From positions 62,001 through 126,000 of the forward strand of contig NZ_FTNN01000010.1 in NCBI RefSeq assembly GCF_900156405.1: a DNA stretch of 64,000 nucleotides. The letters are read 5' to 3'. The translations under genes and the position numbers were made by a program. Origin of the DNA: Shewanella morhuae. GTDB taxonomy: Bacteria; Pseudomonadota; Gammaproteobacteria; Enterobacterales; Shewanellaceae. The notes beneath the pieces are model-generated. The model did no database searches. It saw nothing but the letters and a program-made list of their open reading frames with translations, and was not told the DNA's origin. Positions 1 through 8,757 of the stretch are shown piece by piece; the first letter of the stretch is position 1; each line of letters opens with the position of its first letter.

Positions 1-1503
1 CTATTAGGTAAAGATCTCGGTGATTTTGGCGGCAATAAACCCGAAGACGTCGAATGGAAAGATGAAGGCGCCGAAGGCAAAGTCGACTTATGGGTCACCT
101 TAGATTTCCGTATGTCAACCACTTGTTTATATTCAGATATTGTTTTACCTACTGCAACTTGGTATGAAAAAGATGATATGAATACCTCGGATATGCATCC
201 GTTTATTCATCCTTTATCAGCCGCAATCGATCCCGTATGGGAAGCGCGCTCTGACTGGGAAATCTTTAAAGGCATCGCCAAAGAGTTTTCCCGCGTGTGT
301 GTGGGGCACTTAGGGGTAGAACAAGATCTGGTGACCATTCCAATGCACCACGATACCCCAGCTGAATTAGCTCAACCCTATGATGTTAAAGCATGGTGGA
401 AAGGCGAATGTGAAGCTATTCCGGGTAAAACCATGCCGCATTTAACTATGGTTGAGCGCGACTACCCTAATACCTACGCTCGTTTTACTTCGGTAGGTCC
501 CCTACTTGAAAAAATCGGCAATGGTGGTAAAGGCATTAGTTGGGACACTAAAGATGAAGTTAAGTTATTAACTCAACTCAACTATACCCATACCACAGAA
601 GGCATCAACAAAGGCATGGCAAAGCTAGATACAGCCATTGATGCCTGCGAAATGATCCTCACCCTCGCCCCTGAAACCAATGGTCAAGTTGCCGTTAAAG
701 CATGGGAAGCATTGGGCGAGATGACTGGCATAGATCACACCCACTTAGCCAAACCCAAAGAGGATGAAAAAATTCGTTGGCGCGATATTGTTGCCCAGCC
801 GCGCAAAATTATCTCTTCACCGACTTGGTCTGGTTTAGAAGATGAGCATGTGTCCTATAACGCGGGCTATACCAACGTACATGAGCAGATACCGTGGCGC
901 ACCATTACTGGCCGTCAACAGTTTTACCAAGATCACCAGTGGATGCGTGACTTTGGCGAGCAGCTCTGTGCCTATAAACCGCCCATTAACTTAAAAACCG
1001 TTGCCCCAGTATTGAACAAAAAGCCTAACGGCAATAAAGAAATTGTTCTGAACTGGATCACCCCACACCAAAAGTGGGGCATTCATAGTACTTACTCCGA
1101 CAACCTGTTGATGCTCACACTATCACGCGGTGGCCCTATCGTGTGGATGAGTGAGACCGATGCTAAAACCGCGGGTATTGAAGATAACGATTGGATTGAA
1201 GTCTTCAACGTCAACGGTGCAATAGCGTGCCGCGCTGTGGTGTCACAACGTGTGCCAGAAGGCATGAGCATGATGTACCACGCCCAAGAACGTATCGTAA
1301 ATATACCAGGGTCAGAAATGACCGGCACCCGTGGCGGGATCCATAACTCAGTCACCCGCGCAGTGATGAAACCCACTCATATGATTGGTGCCTATGCGCA
1401 ACAATCCTATGGTTTTAACTATTACGGTACTGTCGGTTGTAACCGCGACGAATTTGTTGTTGTACGCAAAATGCACAACGTCGACTGGTTAGATACTAAA
1501 TAA
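1..1503 (+). CDS. narG: Respiratory nitrate reductase alpha subunit NarG, C-terminal part (5' truncated by window)
   Basis: Catalytic molybdenum-cofactor subunit of the membrane-bound quinol:nitrate oxidoreductase, which reduces nitrate to nitrite on the cytoplasmic side. The reading frame is open from base 1, so this is the last 500 residues of a protein that is about 1,245 residues in E. coli. The N-terminal [4Fe-4S] domain and most of the Mo-bis-MGD fold lie upstream of the window. The visible part follows E. coli NarG almost residue for residue, with stretches such as LPTATWYEKDDMNTSDMHPF, SSPTWSGLEDEHVSYNAGYT and the C-terminal NRDEFVVVRKM. The first internal ATG (112) is not the start. 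It ends 21 bp before narH in a narGHJI operon. No frameshift is seen. Confidence 0.97.
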   Translation, partial: LLGKDLGDFGGNKPEDVEWKDEGAEGKVDLWVTLDFRMSTTCLYSDIVLPTATWYEKDDMNTSDMHPFIHPLSAAIDPVWEARSDWEIFKGIAKEFSRVCVGHLGVEQDLVTIPMHHDTPAELAQPYDVKAWWKGECEAIPGKTMPHLTMVERDYPNTYARFTSVGPLLEKIGNGGKGISWDTKDEVKLLTQLNYTHTTEGINKGMAKLDTAIDACEMILTLAPETNGQVAVKAWEALGEMTGIDHTHLAKPKEDEKIRWRDIVAQPRKIISSPTWSGLEDEHVSYNAGYTNVHEQIPWRTITGRQQFYQDHQWMRDFGEQLCAYKPPINLKTVAPVLNKKPNGNKEIVLNWITPHQKWGIHSTYSDNLLMLTLSRGGPIVWMSETDAKTAGIEDNDWIEVFNVNGAIACRAVVSQRVPEGMSMMYHAQERIVNIPGSEMTGTRGGIHNSVTRAVMKPTHMIGAYAQQSYGFNYYGTVGCNRDEFVVVRKMHNVDWLDTK

Positions 1504-1524
1504 GCGTGGAGCGAGGAATACAAT

Positions 1525-3060
1525 ATGAAAGTTAGAGCCCAAATCGGCATGGTGCTAAATTTAGATAAATGCATCGGTTGCCACACTTGCTCCATCACGT
1601 GTAAAAACGTTTGGACCTCACGCGAAGGCGTCGAATACGCGTGGTTCAATAACGTAGAAACTAAACCCGGTATTGGCTTTCCAAAAGAATGGGAAAACCA
1701 AAAGAAATGGAACGGCGGCTGGAAACGCACTGACGCCGGTAAGTTAGAACTCAAAATCGGTGGCAAAATCAGATTGCTGGCAAAAATTTTTGCTAACCCT
1801 GATTTACCTGAAATTGACGATTACTACGAACCCTTTGATTTTGACTACGAGTATTTACACACAGCGCCTGATAGCCAACATCAACCGGTTGCTAGACCCC
1901 GCTCGCTGATCACAGGTCAGCGTATGGAGAAAATTGAATGGGGTCCAAACTGGGAAGAAATTCTCGGGACTGAGTTCGAAAAGCGTAAAAAAGACATCAA
2001 CTTCGATAATGTGATTCAAAAAGACATTTATGGTCAATTTGAAAAAACCTTCATGATGTATTTACCTCGCCTGTGTGAGCACTGCTTAAACCCAGCATGT
2101 GTTGCCTCTTGCCCTTCAGGCTCGATTTACAAGCGTGAAGAAGACGGTATCGTACTGATTGACCAAGATAAATGTCGCGGCTGGCGCATGTGTGTTTCTG
2201 CCTGCCCTTACAAAAAAATCTACTTCAACTGGAAATCAGGTAAATCAGAAAAATGTACTTTCTGTTTCCCTCGCATTGAAGCGGGTCAACCTACGGTTTG
2301 CTCTGAAACCTGCGTAGGCCGTATCCGCTATCTGGGCGTATTGCTGTACGACGCCGATCAAATTGAAATTGCGGCAAATACTCCAAATGAAAAAGATCTA
2401 TATCAAGCACAGCTCGATGTTTTCCTCGACCCTAACGATCCGGCGGTAATTGAAGCGGCGCGTAAAGAAGGCATCAGTGATAACTGGATCACTGCGGCCC
2501 AGCGCTCACCGGTATACAAAATGGCAATCGACTGGAAAGTCGCGCTGCCTTTACACCCTGAATATCGCACCTTACCTATGGTGTGGTATGTGCCGCCACT
2601 ATCGCCAATCCAAACGGCAGTAGAAGCAGGTCATGTCGGCATGAACGGTGAAATCCCCGATCTGAAATCATTGCGTATACCGCTACGTTACCTTGCAAAC
2701 CTGTTAACTGCTGGCGATGAAAAACCAGTTGAGCGTGCACTTGAGCGCATGATCGCGATGCGTGCCTATAAACGCTCACAACAGGTCGACAAAGTTGAAG
2801 ACTTAGAGGTGCTAAAGCAAGTTGGCCTCACCGCAGTCGAAGTCGAAGAAATGTATCGCTACATGGCCATTGCTAACTACGAAGACAGATTCGTAGTGCC
2901 AACGAGCCATAAAGCCTACGCAGAAAATGCCTACGACATGAAAAGCAGTTGCGGCTTTAGTTTTGGAAATGGCTGTGGCGATGGTAACAACGGCGTCAAC
3001 TTATTTGGCAGCAAAGCGACCGGTGTACGCCAAGTCATTCCTGTCACATTGGAGAAGTAA
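1525..3060 (+). CDS. narH: Respiratory nitrate reductase beta subunit NarH
   Basis: Iron-sulfur electron-transfer subunit linking the NarI haems to the NarG active site. It is 511 residues, as in E. coli. Four ferredoxin-type cysteine groups are visible: C16/C19/C22/C26, C184/C187/C192/C196, C217-x2-W220-x2-C223-x3-C227, and C244/C247 with later partners. The tryptophan in the third group (CRGWRMC) is the family signature of the [3Fe-4S] cluster. A GAGG ribosome site lies just before the ATG. The stop is followed after 2 bp by narJ, consistent with one transcript. NarH has no signal peptide, as expected for a cytoplasmic subunit. Confidence 0.97.
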   Translation: MKVRAQIGMVLNLDKCIGCHTCSITCKNVWTSREGVEYAWFNNVETKPGIGFPKEWENQKKWNGGWKRTDAGKLELKIGGKIRLLAKIFANPDLPEIDDYYEPFDFDYEYLHTAPDSQHQPVARPRSLITGQRMEKIEWGPNWEEILGTEFEKRKKDINFDNVIQKDIYGQFEKTFMMYLPRLCEHCLNPACVASCPSGSIYKREEDGIVLIDQDKCRGWRMCVSACPYKKIYFNWKSGKSEKCTFCFPRIEAGQPTVCSETCVGRIRYLGVLLYDADQIEIAANTPNEKDLYQAQLDVFLDPNDPAVIEAARKEGISDNWITAAQRSPVYKMAIDWKVALPLHPEYRTLPMVWYVPPLSPIQTAVEAGHVGMNGEIPDLKSLRIPLRYLANLLTAGDEKPVERALERMIAMRAYKRSQQVDKVEDLEVLKQVGLTAVEVEEMYRYMAIANYEDRFVVPTSHKAYAENAYDMKSSCGFSFGNGCGDGNNGVNLFGSKATGVRQVIPVTLEK

Positions 3061-3062
3061 AC

Positions 3063-3785
3063 ATGAAAGTACTGAGTGTTATTTCAATACTACTCGATTA
3101 CCCGCACGCTGAACTACTCGACGCGCGGGCAGAGTTAGAGGCCATTGTCACGGGATCTGAACTTGATGCCGCGCATCAAGCCCTTGTACTGCAGTTTATC
3201 GCCGAGCGTTTTGCGATGGATACCATGGACTGGCAAGCCGAATATGACGGCTTATTCGAGCGAGGACGTTCTTTGTCCTTACTGTTATTTGAACACGTTC
3301 ACGGTGAATCACGTGACCGCGGGCAAGCCATGGTCAACCTTTTAGATCAATATCACCAAGCAGGTCTAGATATTAGTGCTAAAGAGTTGCCAGATTATAT
3401 CCCGCTATATCTTGAGTTTATGTCAACCCAAGGCAGCGAAAACGGCCGTTATGGATTAGAAGAAGTGGCGCCGATTTTAGCGCTACTGGCATGCAGACTT
3501 GAAAAGCACCAATCAAATTATGCCAACTTACTCCATGCACTATTGAGCTTAAGCAAGGTTGATGTCGATCTTAAGGATTTACGTGAACAAATCGTTGACG
3601 AACAACCCGACAACACCCCCAAAGAGCTCGATAAAGTGTGGGAAGAAGAAATGGTGAGCTTTATGGACAACGCGCAAACGGGCTGTAATAGCAGCAATAA
3701 ACCCAGTGAAACGCAGCGTCGGGACCAACACATTCCACTCAATACCGAACTATTGCAGCCTAAAAGCAATAGCCAACGGTTGTAA
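3063..3785 (+). CDS. narJ: Nitrate reductase assembly chaperone NarJ
   Basis: Private chaperone of the TorD/DmsD/NarJ family. It binds apo-NarG so that the molybdenum cofactor and Fe-S cluster are inserted before the complex docks on NarI. The start MKVLSVISILLDYPHAELLDA, the core LFEHVHGESRDRGQAMVNLL and the segment DYIPLYLEF are typical of NarJ. At 240 residues it matches the family. The C-terminal 40 residues are polar and probably disordered. It starts 2 bp after the narH stop and the next start lies 11 bp beyond its own stop. Identity is secure from both sequence and position. Confidence 0.95.
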   Translation: MKVLSVISILLDYPHAELLDARAELEAIVTGSELDAAHQALVLQFIAERFAMDTMDWQAEYDGLFERGRSLSLLLFEHVHGESRDRGQAMVNLLDQYHQAGLDISAKELPDYIPLYLEFMSTQGSENGRYGLEEVAPILALLACRLEKHQSNYANLLHALLSLSKVDVDLKDLREQIVDEQPDNTPKELDKVWEEEMVSFMDNAQTGCNSSNKPSETQRRDQHIPLNTELLQPKSNSQRL

Positions 3786-3796
3786 GGAGACCATTG

Positions 3797-4486
3797 ATGA
3801 GCCATTTCTCAATATTTGCCTTTGGCATCTACCCCTATATCGCTATGGCGGTGATGTTTATCGGCAGCTGGATCCGCTATGACCGTGAACAATACACGTG
3901 GAAAGCGAGCTCCAGCCAAATGCTGGAAAAACGCCAACTGCATATTGGTAGCGTATTGTTTCACGTTGGGGTGATCGGGATTTTCTTCGGTCATTTTGTG
4001 GGATTACTCACACCATTAGCCGTTTGGCACGCGCTGGGCGTGACTGCCGAGTTTAAACAGTTACTTGCTATGGGTGCGGGTGGATTATTTGGGGTAATTT
4101 GCTTTGCGGGATTAACCATTTTGATCCGTCGTCGCCTAACAAACCCTCGCGTTCGTGCCACTAGCAAAAAGATGGATATCATCATCCTATTAATGCTCTA
4201 TGGACAACTGATCCTCGGACTTATTTCTATTCCGGTATCAGGTGGACACTTAGATGGCGCTGAAATGCTTAAGTTAATGGCTTGGGCACAAAACATTATG
4301 ACCTTTAATAGTGTTGCAGCCGTTGAAGCCATTAGCGATGTAAATATCGTCTTCAAATTGCACGTCATTCTAGGTATGACGCTGTTTGTAGTATTCCCAT
4401 TCAGCCGCTTGGTTCACATGCTCAGTGCACCACTGCAGTATCTGACACGCGCACCACAAATAGTACGTCGTAAAGTCAGCCGTTAG
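3797..4486 (+). CDS. narI: Respiratory nitrate reductase gamma subunit NarI (cytochrome b)
   Basis: Membrane di-haem b subunit that oxidises quinol at the periplasmic side and passes electrons to NarH. It has 229 residues and about five membrane segments. Histidines H56 and H66 in the second helix region and H189 and H207 near the C-terminus sit where E. coli NarI has its four axial haem ligands. An AAGGAG sequence lies 7 bp before the ATG at 3797. A TTG three bases earlier gives a longer frame but fits the spacing less well. It is the last subunit gene of narGHJI. A stable hairpin follows before the isomerase gene. Confidence 0.95.
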   Translation: MSHFSIFAFGIYPYIAMAVMFIGSWIRYDREQYTWKASSSQMLEKRQLHIGSVLFHVGVIGIFFGHFVGLLTPLAVWHALGVTAEFKQLLAMGAGGLFGVICFAGLTILIRRRLTNPRVRATSKKMDIIILLMLYGQLILGLISIPVSGGHLDGAEMLKLMAWAQNIMTFNSVAAVEAISDVNIVFKLHVILGMTLFVVFPFSRLVHMLSAPLQYLTRAPQIVRRKVSR

Positions 4487-4492
4487 TGCTAA

Positions 4493-4520
4493 ATCCCCTG
4501 ATATTGGCCTATCAGGGGAT
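4493..4520 (+). terminator. Strong hairpin after narI
   Basis: Perfect 11-bp inverted repeat (ATCCCCTGATA, loop TTGGCC, TATCAGGGGAT) 7 bp after the narI stop. It is followed only by CTTTG rather than a true T-run. It may be a weak terminator or an RNA-stabilising 3' end that sets narGHJI expression above that of the downstream isomerase and transporter. Confidence 0.5.
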
Positions 4521-4558
4521 CTTTGCTCGCCCGCATTTATTTTATAGAGAGCCATATT

Positions 4559-5323
4559 ATGATCACAGTCAACCAAGCCAGCATTACCGAAGAGCAAGTT
4601 CTCAGTGAAATGCAGTATTTCCCGGCCCCAACCCAACGTAAAGCGATGTTAGAAGCCGCCCAGAGTTTAATCATTGGCGAATTGCTACTTCAACGTGCAA
4701 AAGCATTATCGCTATCTCGCCCTAATGATGAGATCTGTAATAAAGAGGATTATTTAGAGCAACTCATTGAATCTGAAGTACCTATTCCTCAAGCGACTCC
4801 CGAAGAGTGTTTACAGTATTTTGAACAAAACCCACATCGATTTACAACCTCGCCATTGGTTGAGGCTAACCATATCCTGATTGCCGCTGCGCCCGATGAT
4901 TTAAAAGCCAGAGCAGAGGGTAAAATCATCGCCGAGCAACTGATTGAACAATTGCATCAAAAAGCCAATTTTGCCGCTTTAGCACAGGAGTTTTCTGCCT
5001 GCCCTTCAAAATCCGTAGGGGGAAATTTAGGTCAGCTCAGCCGTGGGCAAACCGTGCCGGAATTTGAACGACAGCTATTAACCGCCGAAATAGGCTTGCA
5101 ACCCTACCCGATAGAAAGTCGTTATGGATTTCATATTGTCGATATCAAACACAAAATTGCCGGTAACCCTCTCCCATTTGAAGCGGTTAGCGACAGGATT
5201 AGCTTATACCTTAATGAAAAAGTGCGTCAAAAATCCATTGCTCAATATATCCAAGTGTTAATAGACGAAGCCCATATAGAAGGTTTTGATTTTGACACCA
5301 ATAATGAGCCATTACTGCAGTAA
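4559..5323 (+). CDS. Parvulin-type peptidyl-prolyl cis-trans isomerase, nar-linked
   Basis: Putative cytoplasmic PpiC/NifM-like isomerase of 254 residues. Residues about 1-95 form a helical N-domain. Residues about 100-205 form a parvulin domain with NHILIAA, FSACPSKSVGGNLGQLSRG, VPEFE and GFHIVDI. No signal peptide is present, so a role on cytoplasmic NarGH is plausible. From family knowledge, a PpiC-type gene also follows narI in Pseudomonas. The ATG at 4559 is chosen because homology starts at MITVNQ. A TTG at 4523 would lie almost against the narI hairpin. It sits between narI and the narK fusion, in the same direction. The client protein is not known. Confidence 0.85.
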   Translation: MITVNQASITEEQVLSEMQYFPAPTQRKAMLEAAQSLIIGELLLQRAKALSLSRPNDEICNKEDYLEQLIESEVPIPQATPEECLQYFEQNPHRFTTSPLVEANHILIAAAPDDLKARAEGKIIAEQLIEQLHQKANFAALAQEFSACPSKSVGGNLGQLSRGQTVPEFERQLLTAEIGLQPYPIESRYGFHIVDIKHKIAGNPLPFEAVSDRISLYLNEKVRQKSIAQYIQVLIDEAHIEGFDFDTNNEPLLQ

Positions 5324-5382
5324 CCCATTAAAAAGCTAATGTTTTTTAACGTTACATTTTGCTAATTTGTCGGAGTTTTCAA

Positions 5383-8046
5383 ATGAGTAGTCTACCGCTA
5401 CACATTAAGAGTGGACAATACCGCGCATTGTGGCTTACCACCGCCGCTTTTACGCTCTGTTTCGCCGTTTGGACGATATTTTCAATTTTAGGGATAAAAA
5501 TAAAAGCGGATTTAGCCTTAACCGATACGCAAATGGCGTTATTAATGGCGCTGCCCATTTTAAGCGGCTCGTTGAGCCGCATTGCCCTAGGTATGTTTAC
5601 GGAGCGCTGGGGTGGGCGCCTTGTATTTAGTACGTTAATGTACATTGCTGCCATTGCGACCTATCTGCTCAGTCTTGCAGATAGTTACGATATGCTATTA
5701 GTCGCAGGTATTGGGCTGGGTTTAGCGGGCGGTGGCTTTATTGTCGGTGCGACCTATGTCGTATCTTGGTTTGAAACACAAAAACAAGGTACAGCACTGG
5801 GTATTTTTGGTGCGGGTAACGTGGGTGCTGCACTAACAACCTTTGGCGCCCCCTTTTTATTAAAGTACTTCAGTTGGCAAGAAACAGCACAAATTTATGC
5901 TTTGGTCATTGCGATTTCGGCAACCGCATATTTAATCTTTGCCAAGACAGAACCCCGCCGATTAACTAATTTCAAACCGCCCAAATTCAGTGAACAATTA
6001 GGTTTGCTCAGCGACATTCGTATTTGGCGCTTCGCCTTATATTATTTTTTCGTGTTTGGCGCCTTTGTGGCACTCGCCCTATGGCTACCCCACTACCTTA
6101 TTGATGTTTATGGTGTGTCATTAGTCACCGCCGGTATTCTTACCTCGTTTTATATTATTCCAGGTTCTTTATTTCGTATTTTAGGCGGCTTTTGGTCCGA
6201 TAAATACGGCGCCCGTCGCATCATGTATTGGACGTTAGGCATCAGTACCATTTGTACCTTTTTACTCAGTTATCCCCCAACCCACTACAGCGTGAAAGGG
6301 GTTGAACACGTTTTTGAATTTAACTTCCACCTATCCTTGCCCGTTTTTGTGCTGCTTATTTTTACCTTAGGTTTTTTCATGTCTTTAGGTAAAGCGGCGG
6401 TATTTAAGCATATACCGACTTATTTCCCGAATAATGTCGGCGTGGTGGGCGGCCTTGTGAGTATGGTCGGCGGTATTGGCGGCTTCTTATTACCCGTCAC
6501 ATTTGGGATGCTCAATGACGTTATTGGTATCTGGCAAAGCTGTTTCATGCTGTTGTTTGTTATTAGTTCTATCTCATTAATGTGGATGCATTATTCAATT
6601 CGCCGAGCCGAGAGAATGGAATGGGCCAGTGGTCAAACGGTAAAAAACTTACCCGAAATGACCACACCCGACGCCTTTGTACTTAACGATTGGCAACCTG
6701 AAAATAAACATTTTTGGGACACTAAAGGTAAAAAAATTGCCACGCGCAATTTATGGATCTCAATACCCAACCTCTTCCTTGCGTTTGCCGTATGGTCTAT
6801 TTGGAGCATTATGGTGGTTAAAATGCCGACATTAGGCTTTAACTACAGCCCAAATGAATTGTTTTGGTTAGCTGCGCTACCCGCATTATCGGGTGCTACA
6901 CTGCGAATTTTCTATGGCTTTATGATCCCCATCTTCGGTGGTCGCCGTTGGACAGCCTTATCAACCGCATCACTTTTAATCCCTTGTTTATGGATGGGTT
7001 TTGCACTGCAAAATATCGAAACCCCCTATCTCATCATGCTGATTTTAGCCTTACTCTGTGGTTTAGGTGGCGCTAACTTCTCATCGAGTATGGCCAACAT
7101 CAGCTTTTTCTATCCTAGAGCTGAAAAAGGTACTGCACTAGGGCTTAATGCAGGGCTGGGTAACTTAGGCGTATCGGGCATGCAATTAATTGCCCCTTTA
7201 GTGATATCTGCCAGTGTGTTTGGCGGTTTAGAAGGAGAGCCTCTCACCCTCGTATTGCAAAACAGTGAAACACATTCGGTGTGGTTGCAAAACGCGGCGT
7301 TTATCTGGGTGCCATTTATCATTATTGGCTCCATTGCGGCGTGGTTTGGCATGAATGATATTACGGATGCTAAATCTTCATTTAAGGAGCAAGCCGTCGT
7401 CTTTAAACGTCATCATACTTGGCTAATGTGCTGGCTTTATTTAGGAACTTTTGGCAGTTTTATTGGTTTTGCTGCAGGTTTCCCGCTGCTATCGGGTATG
7501 TTATTCCCAGATGTCGATCCCGTTAAGTTTGCCTTTATCGGTCCACTTGCAGGTGCATTAGCCAGGCCTATCGGCGGTAAATTAGCCGATAAATTTGGCG
7601 GCGCTCAAGTGACACTATGGAACTTTTTCTTCATGGCGATGGGCGTTATCGGTGTGCTGTACTTCTTACCGCATGACGGTGCTGCGGGTAATTTTGGCGG
7701 CTTCTTCGGTATGTTTGTTTTGCTCTTTATCACCACAGGCATTGGTAATGGTTCAACGTTCCGTATGGTGCCAGTGATGTTTTTAACCCTTAGGCAAAAA
7801 GCATTAGGTAAAGGCATGGAAAAACAAGCCGAAATCGAAGGAAACCGAGAGTCCGCAGCAGTTTTAGGCTTTATTTCTGCCATTGCTGCCTATGGCGGAT
7901 TTTTTATTCCCAAATCCTATGGTACCGCAATGAGCTTAACTGGAGCGGTAGATACCGCGCTCTATGGGTTTATCCTGTTTTACGCCAGTTGTGTGGTTAT
8001 CACTTGGTGGTTCTACGCTAGGCGTAACGCAGAAATCCCTTGCTAA
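5383..8046 (+). CDS. narK: Fused NarK1-NarK2 nitrate/nitrite transporter
   Basis: Two complete MFS transporters of the nitrate/nitrite porter family in one chain of 887 residues. The first is about residues 1-420 and the second about 455-887. Each half keeps the substrate-binding arginines of TM2 (R66 in SGSLSRI, R508 in SGATLRI) and TM8 (R265 in GSLFRILGG, R728 in GALARPIGG), and the glycine-rich nitrate signatures. From family knowledge, NarK1-type domains are proton-nitrate symporters and NarK2-type domains nitrate/nitrite antiporters. Fused forms are known from Paracoccus. GGAG lies 7 bp before the ATG at 5383. It is downstream of narGHJI rather than at the operon head. Which half does which exchange is inferred. 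Confidence 0.92.
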   Translation: MSSLPLHIKSGQYRALWLTTAAFTLCFAVWTIFSILGIKIKADLALTDTQMALLMALPILSGSLSRIALGMFTERWGGRLVFSTLMYIAAIATYLLSLADSYDMLLVAGIGLGLAGGGFIVGATYVVSWFETQKQGTALGIFGAGNVGAALTTFGAPFLLKYFSWQETAQIYALVIAISATAYLIFAKTEPRRLTNFKPPKFSEQLGLLSDIRIWRFALYYFFVFGAFVALALWLPHYLIDVYGVSLVTAGILTSFYIIPGSLFRILGGFWSDKYGARRIMYWTLGISTICTFLLSYPPTHYSVKGVEHVFEFNFHLSLPVFVLLIFTLGFFMSLGKAAVFKHIPTYFPNNVGVVGGLVSMVGGIGGFLLPVTFGMLNDVIGIWQSCFMLLFVISSISLMWMHYSIRRAERMEWASGQTVKNLPEMTTPDAFVLNDWQPENKHFWDTKGKKIATRNLWISIPNLFLAFAVWSIWSIMVVKMPTLGFNYSPNELFWLAALPALSGATLRIFYGFMIPIFGGRRWTALSTASLLIPCLWMGFALQNIETPYLIMLILALLCGLGGANFSSSMANISFFYPRAEKGTALGLNAGLGNLGVSGMQLIAPLVISASVFGGLEGEPLTLVLQNSETHSVWLQNAAFIWVPFIIIGSIAAWFGMNDITDAKSSFKEQAVVFKRHHTWLMCWLYLGTFGSFIGFAAGFPLLSGMLFPDVDPVKFAFIGPLAGALARPIGGKLADKFGGAQVTLWNFFFMAMGVIGVLYFLPHDGAAGNFGGFFGMFVLLFITTGIGNGSTFRMVPVMFLTLRQKALGKGMEKQAEIEGNRESAAVLGFISAIAAYGGFFIPKSYGTAMSLTGAVDTALYGFILFYASCVVITWWFYARRNAEIPC

Positions 8047-8060
8047 CTGTTAGCTAAACA

Positions 8061-8093
8061 ATGGTAGGCATGCCGATTTAGGGTGCCTATCAT
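8061..8093 (+). terminator. Possible hairpin after narK
   Basis: Ten-base-pair stem with one G-T pair (ATGGTAGGCA and TGCCTATCAT, 13-base loop) 15 bp after the narK stop. No immediate T-run follows, so a terminator role is tentative. Confidence 0.35.
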
Positions 8094-8123
8094 CTACATT
8101 CACTTTTTTACAAAGGTGCCAAC

Positions 8124-8510
8124 ATGACAAAATTATCGACGAATAAACCCTTGGTTTATGCCTGCTCTGGCTGCTCAAATGTCGCACAATTAGCTAATGA
8201 TGTGGCCCTGACCCTTGATCGTTCAGGCGTGATGCAAATGTCATGTATCGCGGGCGTTGGAGGGAATATAAAATCGATTGTCAGACTGGCGAAATCTGGA
8301 CGCCCCATATTGGCACTTGATGGTTGTAAGCTCAATTGCGTTAAAAATAGTTTAGCGCTACAGCAAATTGTACCCACCTGGCACATAGAGCTCACCCAAT
8401 TGGGCTATAAAAAACAACAGCAAATTGATTGCGATCTGGCTGATAGTTACCGTTTGTTACAACATATCCATCAAAAAATTATTCATATTCCTCAATGTAA
8501 ACTTAATTAG
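8124..8510 (+). CDS. DGC-domain putative zinc-binding protein
   Basis: Small cytoplasmic protein of 128 residues matching the DGC family, which is annotated as putative zinc-binding and has no settled function. The N-terminal CSGCSN motif, the middle SCIAGVGG and the family-naming LDGCKLNC supply conserved cysteines at about residues 13, 16, 43, 70 and 74. The pattern suits a metal or Fe-S site. AAGGTG precedes the ATG. It lies 77 bp after narK in the same direction and upstream of the FNR-boxed nrdG. It could be the last gene of the nar transcript or a separate anaerobic gene. I infer a redox or metal role only from the cysteines and the neighbours. Confidence 0.8.
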   Translation: MTKLSTNKPLVYACSGCSNVAQLANDVALTLDRSGVMQMSCIAGVGGNIKSIVRLAKSGRPILALDGCKLNCVKNSLALQQIVPTWHIELTQLGYKKQQQIDCDLADSYRLLQHIHQKIIHIPQCKLN

Positions 8511-8667
8511 TCTAACTATTATTTACACTGCCGCTGTTTTATTTAAGATCTGGAACCTACTGTAAATAAGCTAAGTTTAATACAGCTTAAACAAGCACTT
8601 ATTTACAGCCATTCACCCGTGTTATCTGCTTCACTCCCCCAAGATTAACCTCATCGCATTAATCCTC

Positions 8668-8693
8668 AATAGTTTGATCTTGATCAAACTATT
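8668..8693 (+). promoter_or_regulatory. FNR/EtrA box upstream of nrdG
   Basis: A perfect FNR consensus, TTGAT-CTTG-ATCAA (8674-8687), is nested in a longer palindrome with 12-bp arms AATAGTTTGATC and GATCAAACTATT around a central TT. A TATCAT at 8709-8714 lies about 31 bp from the centre, the geometry of a class II FNR-activated promoter. This predicts anaerobic induction of nrdG-nrdD. Confidence 0.85.
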
Positions 8694-8757
8694 ATTTGTC
8701 TATCTCGATATCATAAAACACAACATATAGTGCGCAATAATATAATAAACACAAGAT

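Noticed and set aside
112..1503. Complete gene starting at the ATG at 112
   Set aside because: The frame is open upstream to base 1 and the upstream residues also match NarG, so this is the 3' part of a longer gene.
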